DNA from: Cyanocohniella sp. LLY
Lineage (GTDB): Bacteria; Cyanobacteriota; Cyanobacteriia; Cyanobacteriales; Nostocaceae
Assembly (NCBI GenBank): GCA_022241785.1
Contig: JAKOMP010000028.1
Span: 1 to 49,661, forward strand
DNA: 49,661 nucleotides
Direction: 5' to 3'
A program made the translations under genes and the position numbers. The notes beneath the pieces are model-generated. The model had not been told where the DNA came from. It made no database searches and saw only the letters and a program-made list of their open reading frames with translations. Shown here piece by piece: positions 7,120 through 15,787 of the stretch. Within the stretch, counting starts at the first letter, position 1. Each line of letters begins with the position of its first letter.

Positions 7120-9516
7120 ATGGTGACTGAAGAGGTTCGGGTTCGGGGGACTGTTCAAGGTGTGGGTTTTCGTCCGGCTGTGTATCGGTTGGCGAGGGCT
7201 TGCGGTTTGTTGGGGGAGGTGGGGAATGATGGTGAGGGTGTTTTGATTCGGGTGTGTGGAAGTGAGGAGGCTATTTCGGAGTTTGTGCGGCGGTTATATG
7301 AGGAGTGTCCTCGGTTGGGGAAGATTGAGGAGATAGTGAGAAGTCGTTATGAGGGGGAGGAGAAGTTTGATGATTTTGTGATTGTGGGGAGTGTAAGTGG
7401 TTCTGTAAATACGCAAATTGCTCCGGATGCGGCTACTTGTCCTCAGTGTCAGCAAGAAATTTTTGATCCTTTTAGTCGGTTTTATCGTTACCCTTTTACT
7501 AACTGTACTCATTGCGGCCCGCGTTTGAGTATTATTCGGGCGATTCCCTATGACAGATGCAATACCAGTATGTCTGCGTTTGCTATGTGTCCTGTATGTG
7601 AGGGGGAATATGATGATGTGGAAAACCGTCGGTTTCACGCCCAACCTGTAGCTTGTCATACTTGCGGCCCGACGGCTTGGTTAGAACGTGCTGATAGTAA
7701 GGCTGTAACGGCTTCGATGTTTTCCATGATGGATGATGTGGATGCTATTTGTACTTTGTTACAGAAGGGTGAAATTGTCGCTATTAAGGGTTTGGGTGGG
7801 ATTCATTTAGCTTGTGATGCAACTCAAGAGGCGGCTGTACAAAAATTGCGTCAGCGTAAAAGAAGATATCATAAGCCTTTTGCTTTAATGGCGCGAGATT
7901 TGGCGGTAATTAGAGAATATTGTTTTGTTAATGCTGAAGAAGAGGAATTATTAAATAGTCCAGCCGCCCCAATTGTTTTATTACAGAAAAAGGGATTGGG
8001 GACAAACACAAAACTCCCCACTCCCTACTCCCCACTCCCTACTCCCCACTATTCCATTGCGCCTTCAGTCACTTTGGGACAAAGTACCCTGGGTTTTATG
8101 TTGCCTTATACGCCTTTGCATCATCTGATTTTAAGGCGAATGAATCGACCGATTGTGTTAACGAGTGGAAATGTGGCGGATGAACCACAATGTATTGATA
8201 ATCAGGATGCTAGGGAAAAGTTAGGTGATATAGCTGACTATTTTCTTTTACATAACCGGGAGATTGTCAATCGAGTTGATGATTCAGTTGTGCGGGTAAT
8301 TGACGATAAAGTACAAGTTATTCGTCGTGCTAGAGGTTACGCACCTGCACCGATTAAATTACCGCCAGGATTTGATAAAGTTCCAGAAGTTTTAGCAATG
8401 GGGAGTGAGTTAAAAAATACCTTTTGCTTGTTGCGAGGAAATGAAGCTATTCTTTCTCAACATTTGGGTGATTTAGAAAACGCTGCGACTTTCAATTCTT
8501 ATCAAGATACCCTCAATTTATATTTAAATTTATTTCAGCATCAACCGCAAGCGATCGCAGTTGACAAACACCCCGAATATCTCTCAACTAAACTCGGTAA
8601 AGAATTAGCATTTACTAATAAAATCAAGCTGCATCATATCCAACATCATCATGCCCATATCGCTGCTTGCATGGCAGAAAATAACTTACCTTTAGATTCT
8701 CCCCCAGTCTTAGGTATCGCCTTAGATGGCTTAGGCTATGGCACAGATAACACATTTTGGGGTGGGGAATTTCTTTTAGCAGATTATCGTCAATTTAAGC
8801 GACTAGCAAAATTCAAACCAGTTGCCATGATTGGTGGAGAAAAAGCCATTTATCAACCTTGGCGGAACACCTACGCCCACTTACTGAGTGCTAATATTTG
8901 GGATGATTGCCAAGAACAATATAGTGATTTAGAGATAATTAAATTTCTCCAAAAACAACCAATTCAATTACTAAATCAACTTGTAGAGAAAAAAATCAAC
9001 TCACCCGTAGCCTCATCCGTAGGCAGATTATTTGATGCAGTAGCCGCCGCCATCGGTATTTATCCAGAAGCATGTAGCTATGAAGGACAAGCTGCGATCG
9101 CAATGGAAGCCTTAGTAGATCCCAGCAACTTAAATAATCATGAAGAAAAGCTAATTTACCCTTTTCAGCTTAACTTTTCCGATAGCATTTATTGTATAGA
9201 CCCCAAACCCATGTGGCAAGCCTTACTTCATGACTTGCAACAGCAGATGCCCCCATCAGTCATAGCCACAAAATTTCATCAAAGTCTAGCTCATATCATT
9301 GTTAATTTAGTCAAACATTTGTGTCAAGAAAACCTAATTAAACAAATAATTTTAACCGGAGGAGTATTTCAAAACTGTATTTTATTAACCCAAGCTACTA
9401 AACAATTGCAAAACTTAGGAATCAACGTTTTAACGCATAGTATAATTCCACCTAACGACGGCAATATATCTTTAGGACAAGCCATAATCACCGCCGCCCA
9501 ACTTATAGATTCTTAA
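7120..9516 (+). CDS. hypF: carbamoyltransferase HypF
   Basis: HypF makes the cyanide ligands of the Ni-Fe centre from carbamoyl phosphate, passing the carbamoyl group to HypE. 798 residues. The order is an acylphosphatase domain (RVRGTVQGVGFRP, 5-17), two Cys4 zinc fingers (CPQCQQEI...CTHCGPR and CPVCEGEY...CHTCGP), a YrdC-like domain (~205-400) and a Kae1/TobZ-like C-terminal domain with HHHAHIAACM and a final LTGGVFQN. I chose ATG 7120, after GAGAGGAG (7101-7108), because the next residues start the acylphosphatase fold. An earlier ATG at 7021 would overlap the preceding gene. Residues ~298-309 (PTPYSPLPTPHYS) are encoded by five heptamers, an in-frame repeat insertion in the YrdC region. 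Base composition changes sharply near 8500. Confidence 0.96.
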   Translation: MVTEEVRVRGTVQGVGFRPAVYRLARACGLLGEVGNDGEGVLIRVCGSEEAISEFVRRLYEECPRLGKIEEIVRSRYEGEEKFDDFVIVGSVSGSVNTQIAPDAATCPQCQQEIFDPFSRFYRYPFTNCTHCGPRLSIIRAIPYDRCNTSMSAFAMCPVCEGEYDDVENRRFHAQPVACHTCGPTAWLERADSKAVTASMFSMMDDVDAICTLLQKGEIVAIKGLGGIHLACDATQEAAVQKLRQRKRRYHKPFALMARDLAVIREYCFVNAEEEELLNSPAAPIVLLQKKGLGTNTKLPTPYSPLPTPHYSIAPSVTLGQSTLGFMLPYTPLHHLILRRMNRPIVLTSGNVADEPQCIDNQDAREKLGDIADYFLLHNREIVNRVDDSVVRVIDDKVQVIRRARGYAPAPIKLPPGFDKVPEVLAMGSELKNTFCLLRGNEAILSQHLGDLENAATFNSYQDTLNLYLNLFQHQPQAIAVDKHPEYLSTKLGKELAFTNKIKLHHIQHHHAHIAACMAENNLPLDSPPVLGIALDGLGYGTDNTFWGGEFLLADYRQFKRLAKFKPVAMIGGEKAIYQPWRNTYAHLLSANIWDDCQEQYSDLEIIKFLQKQPIQLLNQLVEKKINSPVASSVGRLFDAVAAAIGIYPEACSYEGQAAIAMEALVDPSNLNNHEEKLIYPFQLNFSDSIYCIDPKPMWQALLHDLQQQMPPSVIATKFHQSLAHIIVNLVKHLCQENLIKQIILTGGVFQNCILLTQATKQLQNLGINVLTHSIIPPNDGNISLGQAIITAAQLIDS
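8013..8047. repeat. STRR heptamer array inside hypF
   Basis: Five tandem heptamers alternate actcccc and actccct. Thirty-five bases of array plus flanking bases keep the hypF frame and encode a Pro/Tyr/Ser/Thr-rich loop. Confidence 0.9.
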
Positions 9517-9547
9517 TACCCTCTCTGCCTTTTCAGGAAAACAAAAA

Positions 9548-9808
9548 ATGTGTTTAGGAATCCCCGGTCAAATCATCGAAATCAGCGACATTAAAAATAA
9601 ACTAGCCATAGTCAACATAGCCGGAGTCAAACGCCAAGTAAACATAGCCTGCATAGTAGACGAACAACACCCCCCCGAAACCTGCATAGGAGATTGGGTA
9701 TTAGTACACGTCGGCTTCGCCATGAACCGCATCAACGAAGAACAAGCAGCCGAAACCCTACAACTACTAGAAGAACTAGCCGCCGCCCAAGCAACAATAC
9801 CTAATTAA
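9548..9808 (+). CDS. hypC: hydrogenase maturation chaperone HypC
   Basis: HypC binds HypD and then the large-subunit precursor while the Fe(CN)2CO group is built and inserted. 86 residues, family length. The N-terminal MCLGIPGQI is diagnostic: after Met removal the N-terminal Cys is the iron ligand and partner contact. VHVGFAMNRI near residue 57 is also conserved. It starts 31 bp after hypF. Confidence 0.97.
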   Translation: MCLGIPGQIIEISDIKNKLAIVNIAGVKRQVNIACIVDEQHPPETCIGDWVLVHVGFAMNRINEEQAAETLQLLEELAAAQATIPN

Positions 9809-9819
9809 ACCTATCTTCC

Positions 9820-9890
9820 CTTGGCGACTTGGCGACTTGGCGACTTGGCGGTATGCGCTGCGCGAACGCTACGCGAACGTTAAAAAAACC
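9820..9890. repeat. 8-bp tandem repeat plus GC-rich dispersed repeat before hypD
   Basis: Four tandem cttggcga units lie at 9820-9851 (the last ends cgg). They are followed by tgcgctgcgcgaacgctacgcgaacg, a GC-rich repeat related to the one at 4790-4820. They fill the hypC-hypD gap. An upstream in-frame ATG at 9837 would translate this repeat as extra HypD residues, which is unlikely. Confidence 0.8.
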
Positions 9891-9914
9891 CTCAAACACC
9901 TGCACAAAATCCCC

Positions 9915-11042
9915 ATGAAATACATAGATGAATTCCGAGAACCCGAAAAAGCCCTAGCCCTACAAACACAAATCACTCAACTCAGCCAACATCTAAAAAA
10001 ACCCTTAAAAATCATGGAAATATGCGGTGGACATACCCACTCCATATTTAAATACGGCATAGAAGAAATCCTTCCCCCCAACATAGAACTCATACACGGG
10101 CCTGGCTGTCCAGTTTGCGTCATGCCCAAAGGGAGATTAGATGATGCGATCGCTATCTCCCAAAATCATAACGTCATCCTGGCCACATTTGGCGACACCA
10201 TGCGCGTTCCCGGTTCCACCACCAGCTTACTGCAAGCCAGAGCCACAGGTGCAGATATCCGCATGGTGTATTCCCCCTTAGATAGCCTACAACTCGCCAG
10301 AGATAACCCAAATAAACAAGTAGTATTCTTCGCCTTAGGCTTTGAAACCACCGCCCCCAGTACAGCCCTCACCATCTTGCAAGCCGCCGCCGAAAACATT
10401 ACTAACTTTAGTATGTTTTGCAACCATGTCCTCGTAGTTCCCGCCCTGGAAGCCTTACTAGATAACCCCGACTTACAACTAGATGGATTTGTCGGGCCTG
10501 GTCATGTCAGCATGGTAATTGGCACAGACCCCTATCAATTTATTGCCCAAAAATATCATAAACCCATCGTTGTTTCCGGCTTTGAACCTTTAGATATTCT
10601 CCAATCAATTTGGATGCTGTTACAGCAAATAATTGAAAATCGTTGTGAAGTGGAAAATCAATATAACAGATTAGTAGAACCAGCCGGCAACTTAGTAGCA
10701 CTCCAAGCAATAAATCAAGTTTTTGCAGTCAGAGAAAACTTTGAATGGCGTGGTTTAGGTGACATACCCAATTCTGGTTTCACAATTCGTTCCGAATATT
10801 CCCAATTTGATGCCGAAATTAAATTTACCCTACCTAATTTAAAAGTAGCCGACCACAAAGCCTGTCAATGTGGAGAAATTCTCAAAGGAGTTTTAAAACC
10901 TTGGCAATGCAAAGTATTTGGTACAGCTTGCACGCCAGAAAGCCCTATTGGAACTTGTATGGTGTCCTCTGAAGGTGCTTGTGCAGCTTATTACAAATAT
11001 GGAAAAACTAACCGCAAAAAATACGCAGAAGTAAGAGTTTAA
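9915..11042 (+). CDS. hypD: hydrogenase maturation protein HypD
   Basis: HypD is a [4Fe-4S] protein that, with HypC and HypE, assembles the Fe(CN)2CO moiety. 375 residues from the ATG at 9915, matching the family. A longer frame from 9837 would add 26 residues read from repeat sequence and is rejected. The conserved signatures are ICGGHTHSIFKYG (Cys37), GPGCPVC (Cys65, Cys68), and the C-terminal cysteine set in CQCGEIL, CKVFGTACTPESPIGTCMVSSEGAC, which bind the cluster. It follows hypC in the maturation operon. Confidence 0.96.
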   Translation: MKYIDEFREPEKALALQTQITQLSQHLKKPLKIMEICGGHTHSIFKYGIEEILPPNIELIHGPGCPVCVMPKGRLDDAIAISQNHNVILATFGDTMRVPGSTTSLLQARATGADIRMVYSPLDSLQLARDNPNKQVVFFALGFETTAPSTALTILQAAAENITNFSMFCNHVLVVPALEALLDNPDLQLDGFVGPGHVSMVIGTDPYQFIAQKYHKPIVVSGFEPLDILQSIWMLLQQIIENRCEVENQYNRLVEPAGNLVALQAINQVFAVRENFEWRGLGDIPNSGFTIRSEYSQFDAEIKFTLPNLKVADHKACQCGEILKGVLKPWQCKVFGTACTPESPIGTCMVSSEGACAAYYKYGKTNRKKYAEVRV

Positions 11043-11095
11043 AAGAGGTTTTGTCTTAAGTCCTCACATTCATCTAAATTACCGGAAAAAATCAC

Positions 11096-11311
11096 ATGCC
11101 ATTTATCACCGTACAAATTGCCAAAGGTCACTCAGTAGAAAAAAAGCGCCAACTCGTTAAAGCACTCACTGACACACTCATTGAAACCTTAGGTTCCAAA
11201 CCAGAATGGATTACCATCCATATCGACGAATTTGAACGAGAAAATTGGGCAGTAGGTGGTCAATTACATATTGACAAACATAGCGGAAGACATAAAGAAA
11301 AAGGTGTTTAA
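11096..11311 (+). CDS. 4-oxalocrotonate tautomerase-like protein
   Basis: 71 residues starting MPFITVQIAKG. After removal of Met the N-terminal proline would be the catalytic base of the tautomerase superfamily (known for the family). Family length is 60-80 residues. It lies between hypD and hypE on the same strand, an arrangement also recalled from Nostoc PCC 7120, but no link to hydrogenase maturation is known. Its substrate cannot be told from sequence. Confidence 0.85.
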   Translation: MPFITVQIAKGHSVEKKRQLVKALTDTLIETLGSKPEWITIHIDEFERENWAVGGQLHIDKHSGRHKEKGV

Positions 11312-11330
11312 ATTAGTTATCAGTTATCCT

Positions 11331-11562
11331 AACTTTTCACGGGATCTGGAAAACCTCTCTCTAAATCTCTCTCCTGCGAGGAGGAGCCACTGCGTTGCGC
11401 GGGTTCCCAAGGCACTCCGTTGGGCGGGTTTCCCGACTTGAAGGAAGTGCCGCCGCGTTGTAGCAAGTGGCGTTAGAGACTTTGACTTCTCCCCCTTCCC
11501 TACAAGGGAATGGGGGTGGGGGGTTAGGTTTTGCGTTACCTTTTCCACATGACGAGAAAAGT
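11331..11562. repeat. MITE-like element, family 1, long copy with nested repeat
   Basis: The left end aacttttcacgggatctgg (from 11331) and the right end ccacatgacgagaaaagt (to 11562) are imperfect inverted repeats of about 22 bp, with 18 matches. The core cctctctctaaatctctctcctgcgag is shared with 20807-20869 and 40097-40206. The dispersed 20-mer gggcgggtttcccgacttga is nested at 11422-11441. The unit fills the 343-bp gap between the tautomerase gene and hypE, where no gene is visible. Confidence 0.8.
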
Positions 11563-11654
11563 CAGATCAGTTATCACTGTTAATTATTTTATTTTTCTGA
11601 TAAGTTTACCCTCACTTTCTGCTAACTCTGCGCCTCTGTGGTTCGTTATAAAAA

Positions 11655-12746
11655 ATGACTTTTCCCTCCCCAAACCCACTATTTCAAAACATACAAAAAC
11701 CCCGCCAACGCCCATCCAAAGTGCGAGACACCCACATCACCCTCGCCCACGGTAGCGGTGGTAAAGCCATGCGCGACTTAATAGACGATATCTTCATCAA
11801 TAACTTTGATAATCCCATTCTTTCCCCATTAGAAGACCAAGCCAGCCTCAACTTAGCCAGCCTCACTCAACATGGCGATAGACTCGCATTTACCACCGAT
11901 TCTTATGTAGTAGACCCCTTATTTTTCCCTGGAAGCGACATTGGAGAACTAGCCGTTAATGGCACTATTAACGACTTAGCAGTTAGTGGTGCAAAACCTT
12001 TATATCTCACCTGTAGCGTCATCATAGAAGAAGGATTACCTGTAGAAACATTACGACGTGTCGCTGTTAGCATGAAACTAGCCGCCCAAAAAGCTAACGT
12101 GCAAATCGTCACAGGTGACACCAAAGTTGTGCATCGTGGTGCAGCCGATAAACTGTTTATTAATACTACTGGTATTGGGGTAATTCCCGTTGGTGTTAAT
12201 ATTTCCGCCCATAATATTCAAGTCGGAGATGTCATAATTACTAATGGTGAATTAGGTAATCATGGTACAGCAATTTTAATTGCCCGTGGTGAATTAGCTT
12301 TAGAAACAAATATAGAAAGTGACTGTCAACCGCTGCATAGTTTAGTAGAAACTATTCTTAATGTTTGTCCTGAAGTTCACGCCATGCGGGATGCTACACG
12401 CGGCGGTTTGGCTACAGTTTTAAATGAATTTGCTCTCAGTTCTCAGGTGGGAATTAGACTCAATGAAGAATCTATTCCGGTACGAGAAGAGGTTAAAGGA
12501 GTTTGTGAAATCTTAGGTTTAGATCCTTTGTATTTGGCAAATGAAGGAAAATTAGTGGTAGTGGTAAAACGTGAATATGCAGAAGTTGTTTTATCTGCTA
12601 TGAAGTTACATTCAGCCGGAAAAGATGCCTGTATGATTGGTGAAGTTATTGCTGCACCTGTGGGAGTTGTGTTGTTAAAAACTGCCTTTGGTACTGAAAG
12701 AGTTGTTGATATGTTGGTGGGTGACCAATTACCACGCATTTGTTAA
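11655..12746 (+). CDS. hypE: hydrogenase maturation protein HypE
   Basis: HypE is the ATP-dependent dehydratase that turns the C-terminal thiocarboxamide made with HypF into thiocyanate, the source of cyanide ligands. 363 residues. LAHGSGGKAMRDL near residue 30 and GDTKVVHRG are AIR-synthase/PurM-like nucleotide-binding signatures. The protein ends PRIC, giving the required C-terminal cysteine (Cys363). Start ATG 11655. No clear ribosome site is seen, perhaps because of the repeat insertion upstream. Confidence 0.96.
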   Translation: MTFPSPNPLFQNIQKPRQRPSKVRDTHITLAHGSGGKAMRDLIDDIFINNFDNPILSPLEDQASLNLASLTQHGDRLAFTTDSYVVDPLFFPGSDIGELAVNGTINDLAVSGAKPLYLTCSVIIEEGLPVETLRRVAVSMKLAAQKANVQIVTGDTKVVHRGAADKLFINTTGIGVIPVGVNISAHNIQVGDVIITNGELGNHGTAILIARGELALETNIESDCQPLHSLVETILNVCPEVHAMRDATRGGLATVLNEFALSSQVGIRLNEESIPVREEVKGVCEILGLDPLYLANEGKLVVVVKREYAEVVLSAMKLHSAGKDACMIGEVIAAPVGVVLLKTAFGTERVVDMLVGDQLPRIC

Positions 12747-12767
12747 AAGAAGAAAGAAGAGAATTTT

Positions 12768-13109
12768 ATGCACGAATTAGGAATCACGCAAAATATTGTA
12801 GCCATTGTCAGTGAACACGCTAAAGGTGCAAAAGTTCAACGTGTGGTATTAGAAATTGGTCAACTTTCTGCAATTTTGCCTGAGTCGATACAATTTTGTT
12901 TTGATATTTGTACTCAAGGTACTGTTTTAGTAGGCGCAACATTAGAAATTAAAGAAATTCCTGGTTTGGCTAAGTGTCGTCAATGTGGTGCAGAATTTGT
13001 TTTAGATAAGCCTTTTGGTATATGTAATTGTGGTAGCACACAATTAGATTTAATAGCTGGCGAAGAACTGAAAATTAAGGAAATAGAAATTGAGGAATTA
13101 TGTGTGTAA
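12768..13109 (+). CDS. hypA: nickel chaperone HypA
   Basis: HypA delivers nickel to the large subunit together with HypB. 113 residues. The N-terminal MHE supplies the nickel ligand His2. The zinc site is formed by Cys70-x2-Cys73 and Cys86-x-Cys88 (CRQC, CNC). The second pair has only one residue between the cysteines. It overlaps the start of hypB by 10 bp, indicating coupled translation. Confidence 0.96.
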   Translation: MHELGITQNIVAIVSEHAKGAKVQRVVLEIGQLSAILPESIQFCFDICTQGTVLVGATLEIKEIPGLAKCRQCGAEFVLDKPFGICNCGSTQLDLIAGEELKIKEIEIEELCV

Positions 13110-13972
13110 CCTGCGGTTGTTCTGATGATGCTGAAGGCAAAATTACCAATTTAGAAACTGGTGCTGTGGAACATAATCATGAACACAATCACCATGATCA
13201 TACTCATACTTTACCTGATGGTACTGTAATCATGCATTCCCATCATCATCAAACTCACCATGAAGCATCTCAACTTCATGCCAAAATCCGTAATACAACC
13301 ATATCTTTAGAAGAAGATATTTTAGCTAAAAATAACTTGATAGCCGCCCAAAATCGGGGATGGTTTAAAGGTAGAAATATTCTAGCGTTAAATTTAATGA
13401 GTTCTCCTGGTGCAGGGAAAACCACTCTTTTAACTAAGACCATCAATGATTTAAAAACCCAGTTGTCTATTAGTGTGATTGAAGGCGACCAAGAAACAAT
13501 TAATGATGCTAAAAAAATTCAAGAAACTGGTTGTAAAGTTGTGCAAATCAATACAGGTACAGGTTGTCATTTAGATGCATCGATGATTGATAGGGGTTTA
13601 CAACAATTAAACCCCCCGCTAGATTCGATAGTAATGATTGAAAATGTGGGTAATTTAGTTTGTCCCGCCTTATTTGATTTAGGCGAACAAGCAAAGGTAG
13701 TTATTCTCTCCGTGACAGAAGGAGAAGATAAACCAATTAAATACCCTCATATGTTCCGTGCTAGTGAAATCATGGTTCTCACAAAGATTGATTTGCTACC
13801 TTATGTGCAGTTTGATGTCCAAAAATGTCTAGAATATGCACGACAAGTCAATCCGCAAATTCAGATTTTCCAAGTTTCTGCCACAACTGGAGAGGGTTTA
13901 GATAATTGGTATGCTTGGTTGAGGGAAAAAGTAGCTTATCCCTTTTCTATAACTCTGGAGAGAGAAAAATAA
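13100..13972 (+). CDS. hypB: nickel-binding GTPase HypB
   Basis: HypB hydrolyses GTP to drive nickel transfer. 290 residues. The N-terminus CVTCGC (Cys2, Cys5, Cys7) is a metal-binding motif. A histidine-rich tract at residues ~25-54 (about 15 His) can store nickel. The GTPase core has the P-loop SSPGAGKTT (~101-109), EGDQET, the IENVGNLVCPA nickel/zinc switch region and TKID for guanine specificity. It is the last gene of the hyp operon and is followed by a hairpin repeat. Confidence 0.97.
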   Translation: MCVTCGCSDDAEGKITNLETGAVEHNHEHNHHDHTHTLPDGTVIMHSHHHQTHHEASQLHAKIRNTTISLEEDILAKNNLIAAQNRGWFKGRNILALNLMSSPGAGKTTLLTKTINDLKTQLSISVIEGDQETINDAKKIQETGCKVVQINTGTGCHLDASMIDRGLQQLNPPLDSIVMIENVGNLVCPALFDLGEQAKVVILSVTEGEDKPIKYPHMFRASEIMVLTKIDLLPYVQFDVQKCLEYARQVNPQIQIFQVSATTGEGLDNWYAWLREKVAYPFSITLEREK

Positions 13973-13997
13973 ATGTAGGTTGGGGAGGCATTTGCAT

Positions 13998-14017
13998 GGG
14001 CGGGTTTCCCGACTTGA
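13998..14017. repeat. dispersed 20-mer gggcgggtttcccgacttga, copy 2
   Basis: The same 20 bases occur at 11422-11441 and 30549-30568. Here the repeat is followed by gcaaagtggcgttagaa, partly shared with the first copy. Confidence 0.85.
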
Positions 14018-14037
14018 GCAAAGTGGCGTTAGAACGT

Positions 14038-14082
14038 AGTGAAACCCAACAATATCGAAGTCTTTGGGTGTTGGGTTTCACT
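14038..14082. terminator. hairpin repeat between convergent hypB and the cNMP-domain gene
   Basis: agtgaaacccaaca (14038-14051) and tgttgggtttcact (14069-14082) form a perfect 14-bp stem with a 17-base loop. It may end hyp-operon transcription, but no T-run follows. It also resembles the dispersed aacccaac/gttgggtt repeats seen near 40060-40250, so a repeat that doubles as a terminator is likely. Confidence 0.6.
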
Positions 14083-14212
14083 GTGCTTAACCCAACCTTG
14101 TATATTGACAGAAGCCTTGAAAAATAAGGGTTTTAGATTTTTCTAAGCGCGATAGTGATTAAAGAGGGTTATTTGTCACCTCAATATTCTGCCTAACTTA
14201 ACAGTATCAAAT

Positions 14213-14581
14213 TTACACTTGATGGTTTAAACGACTCAGACGTTCGGAATAACTTCTGATAACTAAGAGTGCAAACATTGGTGTTTCCTGGACAGCAAAC
14301 AAAAACCGATGTTCATCCAAGAAAGCCAGTTTACAATCAGTTTGCGCTGTGGCTGTGTAAGTTCTATTTTTTATTCCAACCAATACACCAGTACCAAACA
14401 CATCTCCTGGTTGAATTATCTCTACAACCTTGCCATTAACTGATAAATCAACTTTTCCTTCTAGCACCCCATACATATAATCACCAGGTTGCCCTTCGTC
14501 AAAAATCACTTGATTGGCGGTAAATATTTTGGGATCTAGTTGTTTTTGAAAGATAGTAATAGTTTGTACGGGGTCTAACAT
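14213..14581 (-). CDS. stand-alone cyclic nucleotide-binding domain protein
   Basis: 122 residues forming a single cNMP-binding/Crp-type effector domain. IFDEGQPGDYMYGVLEGKVDLSV and EIIQPGDVFGTGVLVG match the beta-roll signatures. There is no helix-turn-helix or enzyme domain, unlike Crp/NtcA-type regulators of about 220 residues. The canonical phosphate-binding cassette Arg/Glu pair is not clearly conserved, so nucleotide binding is uncertain. It is convergent with hypB and may be a small regulatory partner. Confidence 0.85.
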   Translation of the reverse strand: MLDPVQTITIFQKQLDPKIFTANQVIFDEGQPGDYMYGVLEGKVDLSVNGKVVEIIQPGDVFGTGVLVGIKNRTYTATAQTDCKLAFLDEHRFLFAVQETPMFALLVIRSYSERLSRLNHQV

Positions 14582-15026
14582 AACTTTCTTTTTTGAAGTA
14601 TAAAGAAAGTCTAGGATTGAGCCTGACCTTTATTGTTAATAGCAGTTTAAGTAATAATTAAATTTAGGTTATTTTATACCATATACTTGAAAAATCATCA
14701 ATTTAGAGTATGTATATTAGCTGATAATCATCATCGTTACTGAAAATAAATTTTACTCAATTGCCATTTTGGCAAACAATACTTAATTTACAATTATTTA
14801 ATTTTTTACTGAATTATTCAGCTTGATTTCACATTTCAGGAAAAATTGAATATTTATCTCCAATCTTTCAATAAACAATAATTTCAGGATTTATGCAATC
14901 CCCCAGAAGTTCAATGAAAATTAATTTTTTTTCATCAAAAATAAATAATGTATATTCTTTTTTTACCGACAACGCGTAAATTTTAATTAATGCACTTCAG
15001 GGTTCATTGAATCAAGCTATATTTCA
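14582..15026. other. 445-bp AT-rich intergenic region
   Basis: This lies between two divergent genes (the cNMP-domain gene on minus, the Coq4-like gene on plus) and should hold both promoters. It is rich in A/T runs. I see no gene, repeat or clear operator. Confidence 0.5.
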
Positions 15027-15722
15027 ATGCAGAGAATAACTATGGTCAATGTAATTACTTGCAACCCAAATAAAGGATTCCTTACCTACATTATTAAATT
15101 TCTGGCATCTAGCACCCTGAAAACTGATGATGGTAATGCTGACCCCGTGTTTGATTTTGAAGATGCACTTGATCAAACAGAAATGGCACAGCTAGCCGTT
15201 AATGAATTGAAAAAAAATCCTGAAGTCAATATCCTGTTTCAAGAACGCTGGCTACCGGAACCTTACAATTTAGATAAGTTAAGCCAGCTTCCAGAGGGAA
15301 CCTTGGGTCATGTATATGCTCATAAAATTCGCTCAACAGGTTTCAATCCTCACTTTTATAAAAAAGTTCCTGTTGTTGATGATATCTCGTATCTCAAGAT
15401 GCTCTGGAGAAGTACCCATGATATCTATCACATAGTGGCAGAATTTGATACTGATGAAATTGGTGAAATTGGATTACAAGCGTTTTTTATAGGTCAAAAT
15501 CCTATTCCTATCAGTGCAATGATTATCAGTTTTGGTCTGGTGATGATTAGTCTTTATCAACCAAATAATTTCCAATACTTAATGTCTGAAATTATCCGGG
15601 GATACAATCTAGGTTCCCAAACTTCAGGTAAGTTTATTGCTCAAAAATGGGATCAATATTGGGATGTACAAATTAGTGAAATTCGCGCCAATTTGGGAAT
15701 GGAAATAGAGGCTAGAAGCTAG
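15027..15722 (+). CDS. Coq4-family protein
   Basis: 231 residues. The motif HDIYH followed eleven residues later by Glu (HDxxH-x11-E) is the hallmark metal site of COQ4 proteins, and the surrounding region (GTLGHVYAHKI...GLQAFFIGQ) fits the family. COQ4 organises, and has been reported to catalyse a step of, ubiquinone synthesis. Cyanobacteria make plastoquinone instead, so the substrate here is open. An alternative start is the ATG at 15042. The last residues EARS and the stop are encoded by a gaggctagaagctag heptamer array. Confidence 0.85.
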   Translation: MQRITMVNVITCNPNKGFLTYIIKFLASSTLKTDDGNADPVFDFEDALDQTEMAQLAVNELKKNPEVNILFQERWLPEPYNLDKLSQLPEGTLGHVYAHKIRSTGFNPHFYKKVPVVDDISYLKMLWRSTHDIYHIVAEFDTDEIGEIGLQAFFIGQNPIPISAMIISFGLVMISLYQPNNFQYLMSEIIRGYNLGSQTSGKFIAQKWDQYWDVQISEIRANLGMEIEARS

Positions 15723-15734
15723 AGGCTAGAGGTT
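15707..15734. repeat. STRR heptamers at the stop of the Coq4-like gene
   Basis: gaggctagaagctagaggctagaggtt is four ggctaga-like heptamers. The first contains the gene's stop codon. Confidence 0.8.
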
Positions 15735-15787
15735 GGGTTATTCACTTCCTCTTCTCCCCACTCCCCGACGGCGGGGAAGGGGTAATC

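Noticed and set aside
9837-9914. Longer N-terminus for HypD from an upstream ATG
   Set aside because: The extra 26 residues are read from 8-bp tandem and GC-rich repeats. HypD homologues start near MKYIDEF at 9915.
11256-11755. Open frames on both strands between the tautomerase gene and hypE
   Set aside because: They read through the MITE-like element and nested repeats, with no protein-like conservation visible.
13906-14127. 73-residue open frame after hypB
   Set aside because: It overlaps hypB and translates dispersed repeats and a hairpin.
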